Shown one piece after another: positions 10,873 to 19,596 of a DNA stretch of 21,000 nt (its first letter is position 1; the number at the start of each line of letters is the position of its first letter). Location of the stretch: NCBI RefSeq assembly GCF_964340395.1, contig NC_135566.1:16760001-16781000 (forward strand), written 5' to 3'. The DNA is from Glandiceps talaboti. Its lineage: Eukaryota; Hemichordata; Enteropneusta; Spengelidae. The notes below the pieces were generated by a model that was not told the origin of the DNA, searched no databases, and saw only the letters and a list, made by a program, of their open reading frames with translations. A program made the translations under genes and the position numbers.

Positions 10873-12884
10873 CATATACATGTAGACATACAAACATGCC
10901 TCTACTCAGCAACAATGCAATAAGATATCCCTGACGAATCTGATTACTGAAAATGCATATTACCTCTTTTTTAAGTCCTAGCTGAATGGCTCTTCTATCT
11001 TCTGACTGTCCCCGTGGTTTATGATCAGGATCCCACTGTAAACGTACTTCAATTTTATCTTTGCCTTCAAGACCTGCAGCTTTCTGAGCCTGAATGTTAT
11101 AGGATTATAGAAATGCAGAGATATCAGTCTCAAAATGTCCCTTCTAGGGTGTATAGTTATGCAGCAAGGGTCAATAGCTTTCTGCGGTTTTTATATTTTG
11201 TGAACCAGGCTTATAAAGTAATGCTCTCATACAATGTGAATGTAAAGACAAACATGCCAGTTATGCTTCACTAGAAAATGGTAAGTTGCCCAACACTGGC
11301 TTTTCAGATGTGCCAGTGTTGTTGTCTAATGTGATGAAGGCACTGAACGGCCAATATTTCAATAGTGTTTTGTATTTGTATCAATAAATCAAATGTCACT
11401 ATTAAAAGTGAGAAAATAGTTAAAACACATTTTCTTGAAATTTTATCTAGTATATGTTGCTTCCAAAGTTATTGTAAAACTGAACACAATTTCCAATATG
11501 TATGTTACTTTCTATAGAGATTGTGGCTAGCTATAGATGTGTGCTTACCTGTGGTGTGTATGCGTTGGCTAGTATTGTATCAAAGCCTTCTCTTGTAAGC
11601 CACACTGCTAACACCCTTTCTTGGTTTTTCTTCTCTGCCCATCCACATCTGTACATCATCCATAAAAAGTTGGTCTTGATCCAAGACATTCTATCAAAAC
11701 TAAAATGTGGACCTCCAAACCTTGGAAATGAAATAGAAGTATCAAGTTTAATATTCAACACAAATACAGACTATCCAGGTTCTTCCATGGGAATCATGTT
11801 ACAAACAAATAAACAAATACACAAACAAGCAAATAAATATGCATGGGTAAATGATTTTTTTTAAACTCGCGGATAAGTATCTATAAACATGTATATATGT
11901 ATATACTGGCCTGTATACTGTTGAAATAATATACTATATATTTACCTGTATGTTTCTATAGTGTTGTTTGTAGAGATAGTACCGGTATATAGAAACATAC
12001 AGTATATTATTTCAATAGTATACAGGCCTGTATATAGATATACACATGTTTATATAGATAGTTATCCATGAGTTTAAAATGATATAGCTGCAATAATTGG
12101 TTTTATGTAGAATACTTTTTTATTCTTTTTTTTTATATTTTGACTCAATATTGTTTGTTTTACTTTTTATTTCTTATGGGGTTTACAAAGAAAAACAAAG
12201 CGGAGGACCGAGAGTGACGTAGCGAAACTGCTACAGTACTGCATCTAAAAATGATATAACATATTTGTTTGTTTGTTTGTTTGTGCGCTTGTATGTTTGT
12301 TTGTTTGTTTATTTATTTTGTTGTTTGTAACACGGTTCCCGGGCTCCCTGTGGTTCTTTAATCATCTATAAATGTGGTATCATCATCAACTGTACGGATG
12401 TTTGAAAGTCGTCTAGATAAACTGTGGGAAAACAACCCTTGTATTCTGATTATAAGGAAAACACTATTGAAACTTCACTATATCACTACAGACTGTAGTA
12501 CACAGGAACCTCATGACTAAGTTAGCATAGAGCTGACAGTACCGGCCAGATCGGACACTTCACTATGTATATATACTTGGAGTAATTATACTGCCAGTAC
12601 ATAGAAACTCTAGTACACAGGAACCTCATGACTAAGTTGGAACACACAGTAGCTGGCAGAAGAGGCCAAACAGGTCTAAAGTCAGAATGAATCTAAGAAT
12701 AAAACTGAAATTCTCACCTTTGATTTTCCACTGCATATTCTGCAATCTGTGGCTTAAATGCCTGATACACGACCACAACGTTATCGTCGTATTGAGCCAA
12801 GATGTGTTTCCCACTCTTCGGCCAATTATTTCTAACTTGTTCTATATATGACTCAGTGATCCACGGTATTTTGTTGGTTGCCAT
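9335..12884 (-). CDS. DUF4291-family protein, complete, four coding exons
   Basis: Exons on the minus strand are 12884-12718, 11720-11549, 11089-10964 and 9520-9335 (167, 172, 126 and 186 nt). All introns are GT-AG and the frame is kept throughout, encoding 216 residues. The fold signature of DUF4291 is present: [17 protein letters not shown] at about 32-48, FDRMSWIK around 64-71, FLWMMYR at 74-80 followed by [11 protein letters not shown] then REGF at 89-102, VRLQWDPDH at about 128-136, RRAIQLGL at 146-153 and [12 protein letters not shown] near 164-175. A charged Glu/Lys/Asp-rich tail of about 40 residues follows. The family is known from bacteria and scattered eukaryotes, and its function is not established. 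No signal peptide or membrane segment is visible. The start is the ATG at 12884; an upstream in-frame ATG at 12989 would extend into the promoter and is less likely. It is divergent from NAA25 with 211 bp between start codons. Confidence 0.93.
9742..10031. mobile_element. Foldback element with ~42-bp inverted ends
   Basis: The left arm (9742-9784) begins CACTCCAGGAAATA and contains TTTTCATAAACTATAGGTT. Its reverse complement appears at about 9992-10031, ending TATTTCCTGGAGTG, with a few substitutions. The roughly 200-bp interior has no coding capacity. Confidence 0.75.
10262..10436. repeat. (GT)n tract with GC-rich alternating purine-pyrimidine interruptions
   Basis: Long TG runs are broken by CG/CA steps (GCGCACGCATGTGC and similar), giving alternating purine-pyrimidine sequence over some 170 bp, a composition prone to Z-DNA. 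It abuts the left end of foldback F1. Confidence 0.95.
10450..10821. mobile_element. Foldback family F, copy F1 (uninterrupted)
   Basis: The two roughly 185-bp arms are near-complete reverse complements. The left arm has GTGGACAATTGAAACCTGTT and AAGAACAGTTGTATGGCC; the right arm has GGCCATAAAACTGTTCTT and GGTTCCATTTGTCCATGG. There is almost no loop. A second copy, F2, lies at 16289-17029. The open frame 10583-10915 on the minus strand runs along the right arm and into CA repeats and is not a gene. Confidence 0.9.
10827..10870. repeat. (CA)n tract
   Basis: A pure dinucleotide run immediately right of F1. It is the inverted counterpart of the (GT)n tract on the left side of F1. Confidence 0.95.
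11291..11321. other. Short perfect hairpin
   Basis: CAACACTGGC (11291-11300) and GCCAGTGTTG (11312-11321) are exact inverted repeats around an 11-nt loop, inside DUF4291 gene intron 2. It has no T-run and is not a terminator. Confidence 0.6.
11860..12078. mobile_element. Foldback element with TTTAAACTC ends
   Basis: The arms (about 11860-11960 and 11983-12078) are near-perfect reverse complements. The outer 9 bp are TTTAAACTC and GAGTTTAAA, and both arms share GGCCTGTATACT and TTGAAATAATATACT. It has a short central loop and no coding capacity. It lies in DUF4291 gene intron 1. Confidence 0.85.
12263..12312. repeat. (TTTG)n microsatellite, interrupted
   Basis: TTTG units are interrupted once by TGCGCTTGTA. 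It lies in DUF4291 gene intron 1. Confidence 0.85.
12496..12638. repeat. 28-bp direct repeat, 115-bp offset
   Basis: A 28-bp sequence beginning TAGTACACAGGAACCTCATG is identical at 12496-12523 and 12611-12638. Weaker similarity continues beyond it (CTGACAG/CTGGCAG then GGCCA), suggesting a local tandem duplication about 80 bp from DUF4291 gene exon 1. Confidence 0.85.
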
Positions 12885-13095
12885 CTCTCTTATGGTATTA
12901 AGCGCTATATTTGACGACCTTCCTCTCAATATACATGCATCTACCTGTAAACATCGCCAAATTGCACAACAGTACGAAAGTGTCATCAATGCGGAAGTAG
13001 AAGTAAATAAAGAATTGCGCCCGCAACGTAAGTCATTTAAGTTCGCGAAGGATTTCTACGAGATAACGCCCTGTGCGAGAGCTAAAAAATCCAAC
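12885..13095. promoter_or_regulatory. Likely bidirectional promoter, DUF4291 gene / NAA25
   Basis: Only 211 bp separate the two divergent start codons. The interval is richer in CpG than its surroundings, has no TATA box near either start, carries an ETS-type CGGAAGT at 12992-12998 and a GC-rich TTGCGCCCGCAA stretch at about 13014-13025 that partly resembles an NRF1 half-site. Confidence 0.75.
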
Positions 13096-13103
13096 ATGGC
13101 GGG
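13092..13103 (+). promoter_or_regulatory. TISU/YY1-like start context of NAA25
   Basis: CAACATGGCGGG matches SAASATGGCGGC at 11 of 12 positions (last C is G). It makes the second gene in the window with such a start. Confidence 0.45.
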
Positions 13104-16100
13104 TCGAAGCCATGTGGATGTGAACGAGAGGCGGCTGCGGCCTATATATGGTAAGTACAATCGTTTGATTAATGAAACAGTGCTATTTTGTTATGCGTAG
13201 CGTACTTTGGTCGACAGGGCACACGGAAACATGTTAGTAACGTAGGACAGATGTGGTAGACATCGAAGTGGGGTTGTTACACTGGGCCATTCATAGTTTG
13301 TTGCAACGACAAGACATGTATGATGTACCGTGACCCTAAAATATAACATAACCGTTCACACTCATTTACATTTGTAAATTGTACAGATATGTAAACAATG
13401 CACTTAACAAGTATCGATAAATTATATTATGAGTGAAAATTCCTATCGACGCTCATATGCAGTGTCATATCGCCAAGGACCTGATTGCTGTACTTGGTTG
13501 ACATTTACATGTAGACAAAAGTTGTAAGACTAAACATTGAGAGTGGAGGTAGCAAACCAAAATTCCAATAAGTTATTGATTTGTGTGTGTGTGTGTCGGC
13601 ACACTATGAATCGTGATTTATGAATATTGTATGTGCAATGATTTATTACAGGGTTCTGACCTGTAACAAAGTCCTTAACAAAGGGTAGATTTTATAAAAT
13701 AATGTAAAAATTAACACTATGAAGCTCTATGATTCATACACAAGTTCTCTTCTTCCACTTTTGATTGAGAAAAAGACCTGCTTCGAACAAATCACTTGTC
13801 CTTCTTCAGAGTCTAACTAGATCTGACAGAATGATCCAATTTGCTGGAGGTGATGAAAGAAGACTGTTGGAGGCCATGTACATCAAAGTCAACAATCCAC
13901 CACTTAACAATGTAGGAAAATATGACATTCCACCAATGAAAAGTGACATCATCACCAAAGGCGGACAGTTAGATGTACATAACTGACAAGTGCTTTCACA
14001 CCTCAATTTACATATATTGAACCTAACCTTTTCACACCTCTCTGGTTATGGTTACTTAACACCTACAGTAAATTTGGATCATTCTGTCAGATCCAGTTCG
14101 ACAATGAAGAAGGACAAATGATTTGTTCGAAACATGTCTGTTTCTCAATCAGAAGTGGAAGAAGAGAACGTGTGTATGAAAATAATGTGTAGAATCATAT
14201 ACATAGGGTTCTTGTAGTAGTACATGTTTACCTCTGTGGTGCAAATCGACCATACAAATTCCTATGTAATGTGTTGTTAGAAGTGAGGGGAACATAATAC
14301 CCCTAATAGTCCGAAGCCTAGTTTTCTTTAAGTCATGTTATCGGAAACAAACATTTATTTTTATTTTGCCTTATTATTGAGAACTTGGAGGTACAATGAC
14401 CTTCCAAGGGTGAGAAGTTAGTCAACATAGTCAACATAGTCAACATAGTCAACACAATGCTGTAATACTAATATAGAAGAGTGGTGATTACCAGTACTTC
14501 AGATACTTATTTGAATTCAAGCTAGGGAGTCATTGTTAGTGTATGATTAGGGGTAAATTTAGAATTAGACTCCTTAGCATAAACTGGATTTGTATCATTA
14601 TCGATGCTGGAACACTGTTCTACTGCTGTCCTGTTACATGACTGATTTATCAACAAAATAAGGTTAAATTTCAAATTTTTTGTGATTTTGACAAACATAT
14701 CATAGTAATATATCTTGCAATAAATAAAATTGTGATATAAATAATTGTGTCATTCATTATGTTCACTTGATGGAATACGTCCAGTTTTTACGATTAAATT
14801 GTTTTATGATTTGTCCCTACTTACAGCCAAGGTAATTGATTATAAGTCATGTCAAGTAAGGACACGTAGGAAACATGATCAAATAAATGCAATAGCAATA
14901 TATATCACAATGGCAAGGTCGTAATATTATTGTGAGGAAGCTAGGGTGTCAGAGTCAAGAGGGCTTAAATAGACTCCTTAAGTCGAATCAAATTTTTACC
15001 ACTTTCAAATAGTCTACAATATTGGAAGTCTCGTAACAAGTCAACAAAGTATAATAAAAAAGAAAGACAAATGAGATGGTAAATAAAAGAATTGCTTTTT
15101 GTGTAATTTATTCAATTTAGCTTCTGTGGCTTAGAGTGCTGTTCTGTCCTGATAAATTGACTGTGTGTAGATCAATATGTTTTATTTGTTTAGAGCCAAA
15201 ATTTGAATTCAGTCTTTTCAATACTGACAATCAGTGATGGTTGAGATGATTTTTATGATAGCATGGATAGATAATGTAATATTGTTCAAATAGTATTCAT
15301 TCATTAACAACACACTCTGGTTGAAATGACTACAGAAATTAGCCAATAGATTGTGGTATAGCTAGTCTTAATATGCATACTCTGGCTTTGTAGAATCTGT
15401 AGAACAGATCTAGAGCTAGAGAGGGATGAGAAGGGTTTTGAATTTTGAATTTAGAAAACAATTTTATCATGGCCGGCTTCCTACTTGAAAAATCACTGTG
15501 AAACAGCATTGGCCAAATCTGTGTTTGTAACTCAATACATTGTACAAGATTAATAATTGTGTAAAATGTTTGTCATTGTGTGTACAATCACAAACTTTTT
15601 ACACATTTTTAGCTTATTGCAATGCATTGAGTTACAAAAAACACAGATTTGGCCAATGCTATTTCACATTGATTTTTCAAGTAGGAAGCCACGATAAAAT
15701 GGTGTTACCTGTAGAACGGATCTAGGGAGAGGCCTAGGGTAGTCATAAAACTGAGAAAGAGGAGAGAGGGTACATGGGGATGAGGAATAGGGGGGGGTCA
15801 TAAAAACTGCACTTTTAATTTATTATGTTTGAACAGATACTTATTGAATGATATTCAGTTTAAGTGTAATCTGATTTAGTTAAATGAGTGCATCAGGCGC
15901 AGGCTATGATAGTGACATGATGCATGTAAGGACATGATAACGTCATTGGAATAAGATTGAGGGCCAATTCTCTATACCTGCCAAGGCGCATCATGAAAAT
16001 AACAAACATTCAATTTCTTGGTCGACACCACAACTTCCACTCCATGTGATTCACATGTTATACTTACTATAGGTGCACATGAGACGGAATAAGTCTACCG

Positions 16101-19100
16101 TCATGTTCTATTTTAGCATAAGGTAAAAAAGCTATTCAGGTTCCAAGAAATAGATTTTGCACAGCTTATAACTGTAATTTCATAGTAAGATTATGTGCAT
16201 ATTTGGTCTTTAGAAAAGTGTATTGGTTTGGAAATGACAGTATGATTGTGAATAGCTACTCTCTAGGTGATGATCTGATAACTGCAGAATTGCCGACATT
16301 AGACCGTGGACAAAAAGAACCTGTTACAAAAAGTGAAAGTAAACAAATGAATTGGATTGATAACACTTGGTACAACATGTTGGAAATACATAGTCTCAGT
16401 TACCCAATCTCACCACTGAGGGCTCTTCTACGAGACCACCCAGACGAGAGTCTGGGGAAACCACATTTCAACTATCCTGTGATAGAAGTCACTCAGTACA
16501 TTTCTTCCGAGGGTAAAAAATAGGGGTTAGAGGCCTGTTTGCTCTAATTAATATATATCAGTCACTTGAGAAGTGATAATCTGTAGTGAAGGTACCCAAA
16601 TTGTTTAGCCTGCAATGTTGGACGTGAAGTATTCCCCATGATGCACTGCTACAGAGGCTACTTCCTGCATGGGATAGTTGGAATCTTGTTTCCCCAGACT
16701 CTCGTTTGGGGTGGTCTCGTAGGCAGAGCCCCCAGTGGTGAGAGTCTGGGTAACTGAGACTAAGAAATACAGCGAGACAAGTATTACATTCCATCATTTG
16801 ATAAGAACAGTTGTATGGCCACTTTACATAATAATTCACATTTACAAACAAATTAGATGTTTCCCTGGAATTCCATGTACACCTAAAGAGGCCATAAAAC
16901 TGTTCTTATCAAACCATGAAATGTTATACAAGTCTCTGCTGTTCCAACATACTGAGCCAACTGTTATTAATCCAATTCATTTGTTTACTTTCCCAGTTTG
17001 TAACAGGTTCAGATGTGGGTGATTGTATATACATCAAGGCAATTGAAGTGGTGTAATGTTATGTTTGTATATAATGTAACTGTCAAAGTATTATGAATCT
17101 GTTCTATGTAGACGTTTTGCTTGTGATATCAGAAGTTCAAGGTGTTTGTTTTAATATGTCATTCAATGTCATAAGCTGTGGGTGAGTGATTTGATTGGCT
17201 TAGAATAACTCCAAGCATTTGGTTTGTTTTTTTCAGATAATCTTGACAATGGAAACAACAAGATTGCAGCACAGTTGGCCGACAAGGTTCTCAAGAAACA
17301 GAAGGACCTACATTGTGCAAAGGTGAATATTCATCACATATATCTCTTATGAGAACAAGTTAGACTAGCTTATACATGACATCAAAATTATATGTAAATG
17401 AATGCATGATGTCATAATGATGTAAATAAACACAACATGATTATGTAAATGAATGCATAACAGTTATGTAAATGATTTTAAGAATGAATATGTAAATGAC
17501 CATAAGAGATGAATATGTTAATGACTTAAATGAATATGTAAATTGATACATGACATTATGTAAATGGACCAATGACATAATTATGTAAATTAGCATTATA
17601 ATTTACACATCATAAACATAGAGAACCCTGCTACAATTGACACTTAGACTTGGTATGTAAAACAATCAACACATGAGTCATTGACATATGCCTTTTTTAC
17701 ATTGATACTGTGATTTGTTCATATACAGAGTAAGTGTCTCTAATTGACTAATGAGTTGTTTTTTGGAAAAAAAATAGTGTGTTTCCGATAACCCTACCGA
17801 CCATAGTTTAAGACCCTGACCCTATAAAATGGTAACAATTTACTTGTGTACAGTTTCATGCCTTTTGCCTCATCTGTGGTCACTTTATAAAAGAATCATA
17901 TTCCAGATAAAAACCAGATCTTTTTAGACTATAACTGTACAGTTTGTATAACGTGTTCGTCTACTTAACTTATAATTGTCTTTATTCCCTTCTTTTGCAC
18001 CTCATCAAACTCTCATAGAAGTATTGCAATCGACAAGTATCTGATCTTTGGGTCGAAGTAGTTTATAAAAATCTAAAGTAATAAAATAAAATGCCGATCT
18101 ACCTACCCTATTTTATGCAGTCATGTTATCAGAAACAAAACTTTTTTTTGCCTTTTTCGGGAAATTCAAAATTAGAAATGAAAACTTGAATGATGTCTAC
18201 CTTGTGTTTCATTCTTGTTGTAGGTGTTGAAAGCTTTAGCTTTGTTGAGATTGGGTAAACATAGCGAGTCTTTCAATATTTTACAAGAAGTATCAGCAAT
18301 TGAACCCATAGAGGATCCAACTCTGCAGGCTATGTCTATCTGTTACAGAGAAATGCAGAAACGTAAGTTGGCAAACATAGTGTATAGATTGTTACTGAAA
18401 GATACAGAAATGTAAGTTGTTAGAAAATACTGATTGAAATGGTATTTACATGTCAAATAACAATTGAAATAAAATTGATACCAAATTGAATAATTATATG
18501 CAAATATGTTTTCTGCAAATTATTCAGGTGAGCTAAAACTATGAGTTATGTCTTTGATATGGCTCAGTAGTGAATTCCAGTAATGAGTAACTGCATATTT
18601 AATATTGGGTTTGCTTTGTGTCAGGTGAACTTTAGGTATGTAAAAATTGCCACGAGTAGCAAAAGAGGTAGGATCAGTGTGCCCTCAAAGCCAATTTGAT
18701 GTGCCCCTGACACACACAATTTCTAGTGACACACCAAAGTTTGGTGTTCCCTGATCTCTTACTATATATGTGGTTACTTGCAAGAAAGACAGTTTTTCTC
18801 ATTTCGACTCCCAACAACAAAATTTGGCTATCGATCATTTGAGGGCACACTATCAGAACATTATGTTATAACCAATTTCCAGTACACTGATACAAATCTT
18901 CTCCCAAGGAAGGAAAGTTTTACAGATTAGAAGTATACCGTAGAAGTAAGACAAGTGCTGTAATTTTGTGTGTCTTTCATTTCAGCTGAGCTTGTGACAA
19001 AATTGTACGAGGCAGCATTGAAAAAACAGCCAACAAATGAAGAGTTTCATTCCCATTTGTTTATGAGTTATGTACGTCAGTCAGACTACAAGAAACAACA

Positions 19101-19530
19101 ACAGGTCAGTCTGTGTTATGTATGATTCGAGTAGAACACTTAATGAAGAGAGGAAACCGCAAAGATTATGTAAACTTCAAAGTCCCTTGTACTTCAGCAG
19201 TTGCAGTCATGTAGATTTACTAGAAATTACACTCACATACATTCACGCACACACTCATATACATACACACACATGCAGTATGTACACACACATGCATGCA
19301 CCTGTATACGCACGCACACACTCATATACATACACACACATGCAGTATGTACACACACATGCATGCACCTGTATACGCACGCACACACTCATATACATAC
19401 ACACACATGCAGTATGTACACACACATGCATGCACCTGTATACGCACGCACACACTCATATACATACACACACATGCAGTATGTACACACACCCACACCC
19501 ACACACACACTTATATACACAAACACTTGT

Positions 19531-19596
<66 letters not shown>

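Larger units (their letters stand above)
9521..10963 (-). other. DUF4291 gene intron 3
   Basis: Holds two foldback elements (about 9742-10031 and 10450-10821), a (GT)n tract before the second and a (CA)n tract after it. The splice sites are gtaata at 10963 and ttacag before 9520 on the minus strand. Confidence 0.9.
13151..17236 (+). other. NAA25 intron 1
   Basis: This 4.1-kb intron contains a Penelope-like remnant (13733-14179), a short 9-bp tandem array, a palindromic foldback (15461-15701), a dispersed repeat (15978-16140) and foldback F2 with a nested insertion (16289-17029). No extra exon was recognised. Confidence 0.9.
17323..18223 (+). other. NAA25 intron 2
   Basis: Contains a cluster of ATGTAAAT-type motifs (17391-17600) and a TIR element (about 17763-18158). 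No exon was recognised. Confidence 0.9.

Noticed and set aside
10583-10915. 110-codon minus-strand open frame
   Set aside because: It reads along the F1 right arm into the CA tract; a similar frame in F2 is broken, and there is no coding signature.
11014-11274. 86-codon plus-strand open frame
   Set aside because: Its first part is antisense to DUF4291 gene exon 3 and the rest is intronic; it is a shadow frame.
12714-12989. N-terminal extension of the DUF4291 protein to an ATG at 12989
   Set aside because: It would occupy half the shared promoter and add 35 Cys-rich residues absent from the family as I know it; the ATG at 12884 fits better.
16203-16851. Open frames of 97-106 codons on both strands
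   Set aside because: They cross the border between F2 and the nested hAT-like element, so no single ancestral gene could span them.
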